From the NCBI GenBank assembly GCA_963800065.1, contig CAWCZO010000004.1:1-47988 (forward strand): 47,988 bases of DNA, written 5' to 3'. This document shows, one piece after another, positions 35,364 through 44,032 of this stretch. The stretch is from CAWJFJ01 sp963800065. GTDB taxonomy: Bacteria > Actinomycetota > Acidimicrobiia > Acidimicrobiales > UBA8190. Position 1 is the stretch's first letter. Each line of letters opens with the position of its first letter. The notes beneath the pieces were generated by a model. The model searched no databases. It had not been told where the DNA came from and was given only the letters and a program-made list of their open reading frames with translations. Position numbers and translations under genes: made by a program.

Positions 35364-36572
35364 ATGAGGATTCTCGTGTTGGGGGGCGACGGATACCTGG
35401 GGTGGCCGACGGCGCTTCACCTGTCGCGTCGTGGACATGACGTGGGTGTGGTCGACAACTTCGTTCGTCGTCAGTACGACCACGAGATGGGCGTGGACAG
35501 CCTCGTCCCCATCACCCAGCTCCAGAACCGGGTACGGGTCTGGGAGGAAGTGTCCGGGCTCAGGCTGGAGACCTTCATCGGTGACCTGACCGATCCCGTC
35601 TTCGTCGACAACACGCTGACCCGGTTCGAGCCGGAAGCCATCGTGCACTTCGCCGAGCAGCGGTCGGCCCCGTATTCCATGATCGACCGCCAACACGCCG
35701 TCTACACCCAGGTGAACAACGTGGTCGGCACCCTCAACCTCCTCTACGCCATCGCCGAGCGCGACCCTTCGATCCATCTGGTCAAGCTGGGCACGATGGG
35801 CGAGTACGGAACACCCAACATCGACATCGAAGAGGGCTTCATCGAGATCACCCACAAGGGCCGGACGGCGACGCTGCCGTACCCCAAGCAACCAGGGTCC
35901 TTCTACCACCTGTCGAAGGTCCACGACAGCCACAACCTCGAGTTCGCCTGTCGGATCTGGGGACTGCGTGCCACCGACCTGAACCAGGGGATCGTCTACG
36001 GCCAGTCGACGGACGAAACCGATTTGCACCCGGACCTGGCCACCCGTTTCGACTACGACGCCATTTTCGGCACCGTCCTCAACCGGTTCTGCGTGCAGGC
36101 CGTCGTCGGGCACCCCCTCACCGTCTACGGAACGGGTGGCCAGACGCGCGGCATGCTCAATATCCGCGACACCCTCGCCTGTGTCGAGTTGGCGTTGATG
36201 AACCCGGCCGACAAGGGCGAGTTCCGGGTGTTCAACCAGTTCACCGAGTCCTTCTCGGTGCTCCAGATGGCGGAGATGGTGGCCGAGAACTATCCCGGCG
36301 CCACGCGTATCGAGAACACCGAGGATCCGCGGGTGGAGAAAGAGGAGCACTACTACCGGGCCGCCCACACCAAGCTGCTCGACCTCGGTCTCGTTCCCCA
36401 CATCCTCGATCCGGCGACCATCGGGGCGCTCCTGGCCCTGGTCGACCGTCATCGTGAGCGTGTCGACCCGGTGGCCATCCGTCCCTCGGTCAAGTGGCGG
36501 AGCACGTCGAGCGCGCTGCGGGCGACCGCCGAGACCGACCTCGACGTCGAGGTCGAGGTCACCTCGGGCTGA
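35364..36572 (+). CDS. sqdB: UDP-sulfoquinovose synthase
   Basis: Converts UDP-glucose and sulfite to UDP-sulfoquinovose, the sugar donor for sulfolipid. The 402-residue extended SDR has the NAD motif GGDGYLGWPTA (7-17) and DNFVRRQYD. The distinctive SQD1/SqdB block is HFAEQRSAPYSMIDR, LGTMGEYGTPNIDIEEG (T144), SFYHLSKVHDSHN (Y181, K185) and ATDLNQGIVYG, matching the Arabidopsis SQD1 Thr145/Tyr182/Lys186. ATG 35364 is preferred over ATG 35355 because GAGGGGAG lies at a workable 9 nt from it and MRILVLGG is the family N-terminus. No acyltransferase or SqdD/X-like gene is adjacent; the divergent glycosyltransferase is not a recognised SqdX. Confidence 0.93.
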   Translation: MRILVLGGDGYLGWPTALHLSRRGHDVGVVDNFVRRQYDHEMGVDSLVPITQLQNRVRVWEEVSGLRLETFIGDLTDPVFVDNTLTRFEPEAIVHFAEQRSAPYSMIDRQHAVYTQVNNVVGTLNLLYAIAERDPSIHLVKLGTMGEYGTPNIDIEEGFIEITHKGRTATLPYPKQPGSFYHLSKVHDSHNLEFACRIWGLRATDLNQGIVYGQSTDETDLHPDLATRFDYDAIFGTVLNRFCVQAVVGHPLTVYGTGGQTRGMLNIRDTLACVELALMNPADKGEFRVFNQFTESFSVLQMAEMVAENYPGATRIENTEDPRVEKEEHYYRAAHTKLLDLGLVPHILDPATIGALLALVDRHRERVDPVAIRPSVKWRSTSSALRATAETDLDVEVEVTSG

Positions 36573-36601
36573 GTCGTGGGCGCCGGGGAATCCCGGCGGG
36601 T

Positions 36602-38164
36602 TCAGGGTCCTTCGCCTCCTGACGCAGTACACGACCGCGGGTCGAAAGCGGCCAGAGCCTGGGTCGGAGGCGACGGCGGTGCCAGGATCGCCGACTCGGC
36701 CGCGGACGGGGTCGTCGCCGTGGTGCTGGGGGCGGTCGTACCGGTGGCCGACGGGGTGCTCGGCGCCGGGACCGAGAAGTCCGATCCGGTCACCACGGTG
36801 ACGTCGGCGCCGTCGGAGGTGGGCCCGAGTCCCATCACGACGGCGCCGTCGAGATCATGGGCCACCCGCTCGGCGGCGGCCAGGTGGCCGGCGGAGTACG
36901 TGACGGTGGTCTCGGAGACCGGACCCGGGGGGGCGGCGTCCCCGGTGCCGACGACCTCGAGACCGAGGGCGCCGAGCGCCGAGCCCGTCGCCGCCGCCTG
37001 GCCGGTGACCCCCGTGCCGTTCAGAACCGAGACGGTGACGTTGCGCGCCGGCGGGAGGGGCTTCCCCGTCATGGTGTCGGTGCGAGCGGAGACACCCAGG
37101 AAGTGGTCGACCACGGTGAGATCCTGAGGTTGGCTGGTGAGCTCCACGCTTCCGTAGTCGTAGCCACCGGCCAGGTAGTCATCGGCGTCGACGATCACCG
37201 GCATGGTCTGTTGCGGTGCCGTGTTCGGGTTCACCCCGTGAAAGGTGAGAACGGTCCCGAGCATGTCCCCCAGGGAGAAGCCGGTGTCGACCTGGAGCAT
37301 GGGGGCGAGGGATCCCAGGAGATCGTTGTCGGTGACGGGGTTGCTGAGCCCCCGGGCCGACACGGCGGTGGCCAGGACCCGGAGGAACTCGTGGTCACGG
37401 CGGATCCGACTCAGGTCGCTCTCGGGGTCCTGCGGCCAGTCCCGGGGGTCGCTGGTCTTCACGCCCCGTGGCTTGTACTGGAGATGGCGGGCGCGCACCA
37501 CGGCCAGCGCCTGGAAGCCGTTGAGCAGGTGACAGCCGGCGGTGGGGATGTTGAGCGACGACTCGGCGTCGTAGAGGGGCATGGGGAAGTACATCTTGAT
37601 GCCGCCCAAGGCGTTCACGATGCCCTGGAAGCTGTCGAAGTTGAGTTCGACGTAGTGCTGGATGGGAATGCCGAAGTCCTCCTGGATGGCGTCCACCAGA
37701 CGTTCGGGCCCCTGGACGAGAGCGGCATCGATCTTGTTCGGTCCCGTGGTCCGGGCATTGGGGACGAAGAGATCCCTCGGGATCGAGAGGATCGACGCCG
37801 TGGCCCGTCTGGGGTCGAGGTGCAGGATCATCACCACGTCGCTGTTGACGCCGGTCACGCCCTGGGAGCAGAGCCCGAAGGCGGCACTCTGCTGCTTGAG
37901 CGCGCACCGCGAGGTGGAGCCCACGAGCACGATGTTCTCGACCCCCGACGGGGGCACGGCCTTGAGGCCGTTGACCACCACGTGGTGGATCTGGTGATTT
38001 CGGTACTCCACGTAGCCGAATCCGGCCCCGGCCACGACGACCACGATGGCGACCACCAGGGCACAGATCCTCACCAGGCGCTGCACGAGGCGCCGCCGCC
38101 GGGTACGACGGACGTCGGCGCGCGCGTAGACAGGAGGAGGCGCAGCGGGGGTGCTCTCGGGCAC
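36602..38164 (-). CDS. LytR-CpsA-Psr (LCP) family cell-wall glycopolymer ligase with LytR_C domain
   Basis: LCP enzymes move undecaprenyl-linked polymers such as arabinogalactan or teichoic acids onto peptidoglycan. The 520-residue product has a basic cytoplasmic N-terminus, one transmembrane segment (about 32-52, LVRICALVVAIVVVVAGAGF), and the LCP domain with SDVVMILHLDP, SILSIPRDLFVP (catalytic Arg) and RARHLQ. The LytR_C domain NVTVSVLNGTGVTG begins about residue 355, and a Ser/Thr/Pro-rich tail ends the protein. The GTG at 38164 lies 8 nt after TACACT. It converges on sqdB (29-nt gap) and diverges from an anchored protein of unknown role. Confidence 0.93.
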   Translation of the reverse strand: MPESTPAAPPPVYARADVRRTRRRRLVQRLVRICALVVAIVVVVAGAGFGYVEYRNHQIHHVVVNGLKAVPPSGVENIVLVGSTSRCALKQQSAAFGLCSQGVTGVNSDVVMILHLDPRRATASILSIPRDLFVPNARTTGPNKIDAALVQGPERLVDAIQEDFGIPIQHYVELNFDSFQGIVNALGGIKMYFPMPLYDAESSLNIPTAGCHLLNGFQALAVVRARHLQYKPRGVKTSDPRDWPQDPESDLSRIRRDHEFLRVLATAVSARGLSNPVTDNDLLGSLAPMLQVDTGFSLGDMLGTVLTFHGVNPNTAPQQTMPVIVDADDYLAGGYDYGSVELTSQPQDLTVVDHFLGVSARTDTMTGKPLPPARNVTVSVLNGTGVTGQAAATGSALGALGLEVVGTGDAAPPGPVSETTVTYSAGHLAAAERVAHDLDGAVVMGLGPTSDGADVTVVTGSDFSVPAPSTPSATGTTAPSTTATTPSAAESAILAPPSPPTQALAAFDPRSCTASGGEGP

Positions 38165-38172
38165 GGCAGGCG

Positions 38173-38178
38173 AGTGTA
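38173..38178 (-). promoter_or_regulatory. -10 hexamer of the LCP gene (leaderless)
   Basis: TACACT on the minus strand ends 8 nt before the GTG at 38164. It is divergent from the TAGGGT promoter at 38251. Confidence 0.55.
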
Positions 38179-38250
38179 GTGGTGCCTGGTGCCCGATCCG
38201 GGTACCCCCGGGACGCGGTGATCGTCTGCTGTCGGGAGGTCCACGACCGA

Positions 38251-38256
38251 TAGGGT
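38251..38256 (+). promoter_or_regulatory. -10 hexamer of the 38264 gene (leaderless)
   Basis: TAGGGT ends 7 nt before the GTG at 38264. Confidence 0.55.
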
Positions 38257-38263
38257 CCTCGAA

Positions 38264-39385
38264 GTGGTCGGGGAACGACGCCGGCTCCGACGGCGACGCG
38301 GCGTGGGTCGGGGGGTGGCCCGGGTGGCCGCCCCTCTGGTGGTGACGGCGGTGGTCGTGATCCTGGCCGTGGGCGCCGTCGGTCAGATCGGGCCGGCCTC
38401 GGGACCGGACAAGCGCACGGTCGATCGCAGCTTCGCCGTGCTGGCCGGACCGATCGTGGCGCAGTCGAACGCGTCGGGCTCCGCTCTGAACGCCGTCCTG
38501 ACCGGCGGTCCGTCTCTCGGGCGGACCGCCTTCTTCTCCGATCTCGACTCCCTCCGGACAAGCACCGCCGAGGACGACCGCCGGTTCGCCGCCCTCACGC
38601 CCCCCGACCCACAGGGCGATGCCGCGGCCCGCTGCGGGGCCGTCATGGACGACCGCCGACGGGCCGCCGCCCAGGTGGCGGACGCCCTCGAAGGCCTCCT
38701 CGGCGGACGTCGTGGTCTCGGTGGCGGCAACGAGGCCGCCGCCGCCCGGACGTTGGTGGCGACCGGCACCGTGCTGGCATCGGCCGACGCGTCCTGGGAG
38801 GCCTGCCGACGGGCTCTGCGCCGGGCCCCGGGGTCGGCCCGGCTCCCGGCGTCGGTGTGGGTGTCGGATCCCGGACTCTGGAGTGAAGGGTCGGTCGGTC
38901 GGTTCGTGGCCGCCCTGGTGAGCTCGGCATCGCTGGCGGCCGTCCCGCGCCTGGCGATCCTCTCCGTCTCGACGGATCCCGCCTCGGTGCCGGGGGCGTC
39001 GGGCGTCAGCGTCCTGCCCCCCACGACGGCGCTGCATGTCCTGCTCGTGGTGGCCGACGTGGGCAACGTGGACGAGGAGGGGGTGACGCTCGTGGTGACG
39101 GCCGTACCCGGGGGATCGGCCCGGGCGCCGGCCCCCGTCCGGGCGCGGGCGGACGTGGCCGCCGGCGATTCCGTGACCCTCGTTCCGCCACCGCTGTCGG
39201 TTCGGCCGGCCACGTCCTACATCATTGATGTCGCCGTCACGGGGCGGTCGGGCGTCGGTGCCTCGACATCGCTGCCCGTCAGGGTGTCTGCCGTCCCCCC
39301 GCCTCCGACGACCACGACGACGACCACGGCCACCACGACCACCACGACCACCACCACGACCTCCCCGACCGTGCACCCGGGATAA
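38264..39385 (+). CDS. Unrecognised membrane-anchored protein with threonine-rich tail
   Basis: A 373-residue protein I cannot assign to a family. It starts with an Arg-rich stretch (residues 2-18) and a single hydrophobic segment (APLVVTAVVVILAVGAVG, about 22-40), so the rest should be outside the membrane. Residues about 48-190 are helical, with Ala/Arg and two Cys (ARCGAV, EACRRA). Residues about 205-340 are beta-rich with Val repeats (LHVLLVVADVGN, TLVVTAVPGG), like an immunoglobulin- or DUF4352-type fold. The tail is almost pure threonine (about 345-365) encoded by ACC/ACG repeats. The GTG at 38264 is 7 nt after TAGGGT. Divergent transcription from the LCP ligase suggests a cell-envelope role. 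Confidence 0.85.
   Translation: MVGERRRLRRRRGVGRGVARVAAPLVVTAVVVILAVGAVGQIGPASGPDKRTVDRSFAVLAGPIVAQSNASGSALNAVLTGGPSLGRTAFFSDLDSLRTSTAEDDRRFAALTPPDPQGDAAARCGAVMDDRRRAAAQVADALEGLLGGRRGLGGGNEAAAARTLVATGTVLASADASWEACRRALRRAPGSARLPASVWVSDPGLWSEGSVGRFVAALVSSASLAAVPRLAILSVSTDPASVPGASGVSVLPPTTALHVLLVVADVGNVDEEGVTLVVTAVPGGSARAPAPVRARADVAAGDSVTLVPPPLSVRPATSYIIDVAVTGRSGVGASTSLPVRVSAVPPPPTTTTTTTATTTTTTTTTTSPTVHPG
39305..39364 (+). repeat. ACC/ACG trinucleotide repeat encoding poly-threonine
   Basis: Nearly uninterrupted ACC/ACG codons, with one Ala codon, make a threonine tract at the C-terminus of the 38264 gene. Such tracts are prone to slippage and are typical of extended cell-wall linkers. Confidence 0.8.
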
Positions 39386-39425
39386 TCCGGGCCTGCCTGG
39401 GATGACCAATCGGCGGATGGAGCCC

Positions 39426-39431
39426 TAGGAT
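39426..39431 (+). promoter_or_regulatory. -10 hexamer of gltA
   Basis: TAGGAT lies 35 nt before the GTG at 39467. Unlike most promoters here it leaves room for a short leader with an AGGAGGG ribosome binding site about 10 nt before the start. Confidence 0.5.
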
Positions 39432-39466
39432 CGAGATCGGGAAGATCACAGGAGGGTCCGAGCGTC

Positions 39467-40738
39467 GTGTCCGAGAGCATCACCATCATCGACAACCGGA
39501 CGGGGAACCAGCTCGAGATCCCCATCGACCGCGGGGGGGTGGCGGCCAGCGAATGGTCGAAGCTCCTTCCCGGGATCTGGTTCTACGACCCGGGGTTCGT
39601 GTCCACCGCCGCGTGTGAGAGCACGATCACCTTCCTCGACGGTGACGAGGGCATTTTGCGATACCGCGGCTACCCCATCGAAGAGCTGGCCGAACATTCG
39701 ACGTACCTCGAGGTGGCGTACCTCCTGCTCCACGGCGAACTACCGACGGCGGCTGAGTTCGAGGCGTGGAATCTCGAGATCACCATGCACACGTTCATCC
39801 ACGAGAACGTACGAAAGCGTTTCCTCGAGGGTTTCCACTACGACGCCCACCCCATGGGCATGCTGGTATCGGCGGTGGCGGCGCTCTCCACCTTCTACCT
39901 CGACGCCAAGGAGATCTTCGACCCCGAGTCCCGACACAAGCAGGTCACCCGGCTGATCGCCAAGATGCCCACCCTGGCCGCCGCCGCCCACCGCTTCAGT
40001 GTCGGTATGCCCTTCGTCTACCCGGACAATTCCCTCGACTTCTGCTCCAATTTCCTGTCCATGATGTGGAAGGTGGCGGAACCACGCTTCGACGCCAATC
40101 CCATCTTGACGCGTGCCCTCGACATCCTGTTCATCCTCCACGCCGACCACGAACAGAACTGCTCGACGACGGCGATGCGAGTCGTCGGCTCGTCACATGC
40201 CGACCCCTACTCCTGTTGCGCCGCCGCCTGCGCCGCCCTCTACGGACCGCGTCACGGGGGAGCCAACGAGGCCGTGATCCGGATGCTGACCGAGATCGGG
40301 TCGATCGAGAACGTTCCCGCCTTCGTCGACTCGGTCAAGCAGGGCACCGGTGGCCGGCTGCAGGGCTTCGGCCATCGCGTCTACAAGAGCTACGACCCGA
40401 GGGCCACGATCATCAAGCGGACGGCCGACGAGGTCTTCACCGTGACGGGCAAGAACCCCCTTCTCGACATCGCCCTCAAGCTGGAGGAGATCGCTCTCTC
40501 CGACGAGTACTTCACGTCGCGCCGGCTCTATCCCAACGTCGACTTCTACTCGGGCCTCATCTACCAGGCGATGGGTTTCCCCCTGGAGATGTTCCCGGTC
40601 CTCTTCGCCATTCCCCGCACGGCCGGCTGGCTGGCCCACTGGCAGGAGCTTCTCGATCAGGACTCCAAGATCGCCCGGCCCCGCCAGATCTACAGCGGCC
40701 CCGAGAAGCGTCCCTACGTTCCCATCGGGGGGCGCTGA
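39467..40738 (+). CDS. gltA: Citrate synthase
   Basis: Condenses acetyl-CoA and oxaloacetate to citrate. The 423-residue length is that of hexameric bacterial enzymes. Catalytic residues are H228 in HADHEQN, H303 in GFGHRVYK and D359 in PNVDFYSG; the oxaloacetate-binding PRHGGANE (261-268) is present. The N-terminal beta-rich domain (ESITIIDNRTGNQLEIP) supports the type II class. The GTG start follows an AGGAGGG ribosome binding site. It converges on the thioesterase gene with a 6-nt gap. It gives the acetyl-CoA entry to the TCA cycle that the ethylmalonyl-CoA pathway would replenish. Confidence 0.97.
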   Translation: MSESITIIDNRTGNQLEIPIDRGGVAASEWSKLLPGIWFYDPGFVSTAACESTITFLDGDEGILRYRGYPIEELAEHSTYLEVAYLLLHGELPTAAEFEAWNLEITMHTFIHENVRKRFLEGFHYDAHPMGMLVSAVAALSTFYLDAKEIFDPESRHKQVTRLIAKMPTLAAAAHRFSVGMPFVYPDNSLDFCSNFLSMMWKVAEPRFDANPILTRALDILFILHADHEQNCSTTAMRVVGSSHADPYSCCAAACAALYGPRHGGANEAVIRMLTEIGSIENVPAFVDSVKQGTGGRLQGFGHRVYKSYDPRATIIKRTADEVFTVTGKNPLLDIALKLEEIALSDEYFTSRRLYPNVDFYSGLIYQAMGFPLEMFPVLFAIPRTAGWLAHWQELLDQDSKIARPRQIYSGPEKRPYVPIGGR

Positions 40739-40744
40739 CCCCGG

Positions 40745-41605
40745 TCAGGGGTTCGGTCGGGGGACCAGGCGCATAAGGCCCTCCTGGACCATCGAGACCA
40801 CCAGGGTGCCGTCGCGCTTAAAGAGGAATCCGCGGGCCAGTCCACGAGCGCCGAAGGCGTTCGGGCTGTCCATGTCGTAGAGGAGCCATTCGTCGGCGCG
40901 GAACGGTCGATGGAACCACATGCAGTGATCGAGGCTGGCCCCCATGAACTCGGCGTCGTCCCAGCTGATCTCGTGGGGGGCCAGCATGGTGTCGAAGAGT
41001 GACATGTCCGAGGCATAGGCGGCGATGCAGGCGTGGAGCAGGGGATCGTCGCCCAGGGTGCCGTCGGCGCGGATCCACAACCGTTGGATGGGGTCCAGGT
41101 TCTCGTGCTGCATCCACGGAAGCTCACCCACGTGACGCTGGTCGATGGGATGGGGCCGGGCGAACCAGTCGGCCAGCTGGTCTCGCAGGGGCTCCAGCCG
41201 TTCGCGCATGCTGGCCAGGGTCTCGGGACCGGGGACATCCGGCATGGGCGCCTGATGGACGAAGTCGCCTTCCTCGTCGACCTGGAACGACGTCTGCATG
41301 TTGAAGATCGCCTGTCCGTGCTGGATGGCCACCACCCGGCGGGTGGTGAAGGAGCGCCCGTCGCGGATGCGGTCCACCTCGTAGAGGATGGGAACGTTCG
41401 GGTCACCGGGCCGCAGGAAGTAGGAGTGCAGCGAATGCACCCGTCCCCGCTCGACGGTCCGTCCCGCCGCCATGAGCGCCTGCGCCGCCACCTGGCCCCC
41501 GAAAACGCGCTGGCGGTGCTCGTCGGGGCTCACTCCCCGGAAGATGTTGACCTCGATGGGCTCGATGTCGAGGAGCTTGACCAGGAAGTCCAGTGCGTCG
41601 CTCAC
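40745..41605 (-). CDS. tesB: Acyl-CoA thioesterase II (TesB-type)
   Basis: Hydrolyses medium/long-chain acyl-CoA with a double hotdog fold. The 286-residue product has the N-terminal hotdog with VFGGQVAAQALMAAGRTV and LHSYFLRPGDP, and the C-terminal hotdog with GASLDHCMWFHRPFRADEW. D in SLDH is at the catalytic Asp position of E. coli TesB (Asp204), with partner Thr/Gln in GFLFKRDGTLVVSMVQEG. The GTG at 41605 follows GGAGAG closely. It is divergent from the GH1 gene; the long frame upstream of this start is a shadow of that gene. Confidence 0.94.
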   Translation of the reverse strand: MSDALDFLVKLLDIEPIEVNIFRGVSPDEHRQRVFGGQVAAQALMAAGRTVERGRVHSLHSYFLRPGDPNVPILYEVDRIRDGRSFTTRRVVAIQHGQAIFNMQTSFQVDEEGDFVHQAPMPDVPGPETLASMRERLEPLRDQLADWFARPHPIDQRHVGELPWMQHENLDPIQRLWIRADGTLGDDPLLHACIAAYASDMSLFDTMLAPHEISWDDAEFMGASLDHCMWFHRPFRADEWLLYDMDSPNAFGARGLARGFLFKRDGTLVVSMVQEGLMRLVPRPNP

Positions 41606-41691
41606 CTCTCCATCCTGACAGCGCTCGGCGAGGGGGGGCGACATCGGGGGGGCCGCCGAAGAGGCCGGGGCTGGGGTCGATCTGTCGCCGC

Positions 41692-41697
41692 TACGGT
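41692..41697 (+). promoter_or_regulatory. -10 hexamer of the GH1 gene (leaderless)
   Basis: TACGGT ends 7 nt before the ATG at 41705. Confidence 0.55.
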
Positions 41698-41704
41698 TCG
41701 GGCC

Positions 41705-42889
41705 ATGCCCAGGATCACCTTTCCCGACGGTTTCCTCTGGGGGGCGGCCTCGGCCGCTCACCAGATCGAAGGAGGAAACGTCAACAACGACTGGTGGGCG
41801 TTCGAGCATGCGCCGGGGACGCCGTGCACGGAACCGAGTGGGGATGCCTGCGACTCGTGGCACCGGTGGCCCGACGACCTCTCCCTGCTGGCCGACCTCG
41901 GCTTCGGCGCCTACCGGTTCTCGATCGAATGGAGCCGGATCGAACCAGCGGAGGGTGAGTGGTCGCTCTCCGCTCTGGAGCACTACCGGCGCCAGTGCGC
42001 AGCGGCCCGCCAGCACGGCCTGGTCCCCATGGTCACGTTCCACCACTTCACCACCCCCATGTGGCTGGCCAGACGAGGGGGGTGGGAGGCGGCCGACGCC
42101 CCCGAGCTCTTCGCCCGCTTCTGTCAGCACGCCGTGGCCCACCTGGGCGACCTGATCGGCTGGGGATGCACCATCAACGAGCCCAACATCGTCGCCTACA
42201 TGGGTTACCTGGTGGGCGTGTTCCCGCCGGCCGTCCACGACGCCCGTCGTCGCCTTGCGGTGAACGACGCCTTCTGCCGGGGGCACCGCCTGGCCGTCGA
42301 CGCGCTGCGATCCGGTCGCGGTGACTTTCCCGTCGGATTGACCCTCTCGATGACCGACTACCAGGCGGTCGACGGTGGTGAGCAGCGGCGCGACCGGATC
42401 CGACGGTCCATGGAGGACGTCTACCTCGAGGCCACGGCGGGCGACGACTTCGTCGGGGTCCAGTGCTACACCCGGATGCGGGTCGGGCCGACCGGGGCGT
42501 TGGCGACCGAGGAAGGGGTGGCTGTCACGCAGATGGGTTATGAGTACTGGCCCGACGCCCTCGAGGCGGTCATCCGACGCGCCTGGGACGTCACCGGCGG
42601 GACGCCTCTCGTCGTCACCGAGAACGGAATCGGGACGGCCATCGACACGGAGCGGATCTCCTTCGTCACCGGTGCGTTGGCCGGGGTGGGTCGTTGCCTC
42701 GACGAGGGCATCGACGTCCGGGGCTATGTGTACTGGAGCCTGCTCGACAACTTCGAGTGGGTCCTCGGATACCGACCCACCTTCGGTCTGGTGGCGGTGG
42801 ACCGTCACAGCCTCGAACGGCGTCCGAAGCCGAGCGCCGCGTGGCTCGGCGCCGTAGCCCGGGAGAACGCCGTCAAAATTGACGATTGA
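41705..42889 (+). CDS. Family 1 glycoside hydrolase (beta-glucosidase-like)
   Basis: A 394-residue cytosolic GH1 enzyme, somewhat shorter than the usual 440-480. FLWGAASAAHQIEG (10-23) is the N-terminal signature. The acid/base is E159 in TINEPN and the nucleophile E306 in VTENGIG. Sugar-binding residues are Q20, H114-type (TFHHFTTPMWL), and YWSLLDNFEW (343-352). Likely substrates are beta-glucosides or beta-galactosides; no transporter is adjacent. The shortened loops between strands 5 and 6 may explain the length. Confidence 0.93.
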   Translation: MPRITFPDGFLWGAASAAHQIEGGNVNNDWWAFEHAPGTPCTEPSGDACDSWHRWPDDLSLLADLGFGAYRFSIEWSRIEPAEGEWSLSALEHYRRQCAAARQHGLVPMVTFHHFTTPMWLARRGGWEAADAPELFARFCQHAVAHLGDLIGWGCTINEPNIVAYMGYLVGVFPPAVHDARRRLAVNDAFCRGHRLAVDALRSGRGDFPVGLTLSMTDYQAVDGGEQRRDRIRRSMEDVYLEATAGDDFVGVQCYTRMRVGPTGALATEEGVAVTQMGYEYWPDALEAVIRRAWDVTGGTPLVVTENGIGTAIDTERISFVTGALAGVGRCLDEGIDVRGYVYWSLLDNFEWVLGYRPTFGLVAVDRHSLERRPKPSAAWLGAVARENAVKIDD

Positions 42890-42926
42890 GGACGATCGAA
42901 GCTGACGATCGGCGGTGTCGATCGAC
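42881..42926. repeat. Short GACGAT repeats upstream of gtrA
   Basis: GACGAT occurs three times (42881, 42891 and 42904), followed by GTCGATCGAC (42917-42926), a 10-bp palindrome. This lies between the GH1 gene's end and the gtrA -10 element. It could be a binding site or terminator remnant; evidence is weak. Confidence 0.3.
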
Positions 42927-42977
42927 AATCCCGGTCGCCGATGCTCACGCGCCGATTCAATTCTGTGGCACCCGGAG

Positions 42978-42983
42978 TAGATT
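42978..42983 (+). promoter_or_regulatory. -10 hexamer of gtrA (leaderless)
   Basis: TAGATT ends 7 nt before the ATG at 42991. Confidence 0.6.
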
Positions 42984-42990
42984 GGTCGGG

Positions 42991-43530
42991 ATGTCCGGAC
43001 TGGTTGCACGCCTCGTGAGTATCTGGCGACTCCGCAAGTCTCCCGAAGGCAAGAAGATGTTCCGTTACTCCATGGTTTCGGTCATCTCCACCGGGGTGTC
43101 CGTCGTCACGCTGGGCCTGGTCTACGGGGTGTTCCGGTTGTGGACCGAGGTGCCGAGCACCCTGTTCGCCAACGTTGTCGCCGCCGTACCCTCGTACTAC
43201 CTGAACCGCAATTGGGCCTGGGGGAAAACCGGGCGCTCACATATCCGGCGCGAGGTGTTGCCCTTCTGGGGGCTGTCGATTGCCGGGATGTTGTTGTCGA
43301 TCCTCACGTCGTCCGAGGCGCGCCGAATCGGCGTCGACTTCTTCAACCATGACCACCTGATCCGGACGGCGATCGTCGAGGGAATGAACCTCTTCGCCTT
43401 CGCTGTCCTCTGGTTGGTGAAGTTCCTGGTGTTCCAGCGACTGTTCCGGGTGGCACCGGCGGCGGGCACGGCCGAGACGGCGGAGCAGGCATCGGACCAG
43501 GCGCTCATGGAGGCCGGTACCACATCCTGA
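42991..43530 (+). CDS. GtrA-family membrane protein
   Basis: Small integral membrane protein of 179 residues with four predicted transmembrane segments: MVSVISTGVSVVTLGLVYGV, TLFANVVAAVPSYYLNRNWAW, FWGLSIAGMLLSILTS and LFAFAVLWLVKFLVFQRLF. The conserved polar YYLNRNWAW motif is the GtrA/DPMS hallmark. The family is implicated in flipping polyprenyl-phosphate-linked sugars. ATG 42991 is chosen because TAGATT lies 7 nt upstream and upstream residues are poorly hydrophobic. It could cooperate with the polyprenol-phosphate glycosyltransferases at 33963 or 44408. Confidence 0.88.
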   Translation: MSGLVARLVSIWRLRKSPEGKKMFRYSMVSVISTGVSVVTLGLVYGVFRLWTEVPSTLFANVVAAVPSYYLNRNWAWGKTGRSHIRREVLPFWGLSIAGMLLSILTSSEARRIGVDFFNHDHLIRTAIVEGMNLFAFAVLWLVKFLVFQRLFRVAPAAGTAETAEQASDQALMEAGTTS

Positions 43531-43536
43531 CGGCGA

Positions 43537-44025
43537 TCAGTCCCTGAAGTTCGTGAACTGGAGGGGGATGCCAAAGTCCTCCTCTTTGAGCGACTTGATC
43601 ACGTCCTGCAGATCGTCGCGCTTCTTGCCCGACACCCGCAGTTGGTCACCCTGGGTCTGCGACGAGACGCCCTTGGCGGCATGGTCCTTGATGAACTTGT
43701 TGATCTTCCTGGCGTGGTCCGACGAGACACCGGCATGGATGGCGATCTTCTGGCGGACCGTTCCCTTGGCCGCTTCTTCGATCTTCCCCGCCTCCAACGC
43801 CTTCAACGAGACCTGGCGCCGGACCAACTTCTCCTCGAGGACCTGATGGAGAGCGCGCAGTCGGTCCTCGGTGGAGGAGCGCAGCACCAGCTCACTCTCG
43901 CCGAGATCGATCTCGGACTCCGTTCCCTTGAAGTCGAACCTGGTCCCTGCTTCACGGTTGGCCTGGTCGACCGCGTTGCGGACCTCCTGCATGTCAACTT
44001 CGGACACGACGTCGAACGTCGGCAT
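43537..44025 (-). CDS. YajQ-family nucleotide-binding protein
   Basis: A 162-residue cytosolic protein of the YajQ family, members of which bind nucleotides, c-di-GMP or RNA. N-terminal MPTFDVVSEVDMQEVRNAVDQ, FDFKGTESEI and the C-terminal QGDQLRVSGKKRDDLQ and PLQFTNFRD are the family signatures. The ATG at 44025 is 7 nt after TAGGGT and gives the canonical MP(S/T)FD start; a longer in-frame start is rejected. Convergent with gtrA (6 nt). Confidence 0.96.
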   Translation of the reverse strand: MPTFDVVSEVDMQEVRNAVDQANREAGTRFDFKGTESEIDLGESELVLRSSTEDRLRALHQVLEEKLVRRQVSLKALEAGKIEEAAKGTVRQKIAIHAGVSSDHARKINKFIKDHAAKGVSSQTQGDQLRVSGKKRDDLQDVIKSLKEEDFGIPLQFTNFRD

Positions 44026-44032
44026 GAGGGCC

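Noticed and set aside
31251..36572. A 1773-codon plus-strand reading frame over addB and the glycosyltransferase
   Set aside because: Only its last 402 codons (from 35364) are real. The rest is an antisense shadow of addB in high-GC DNA, with no domain matches.
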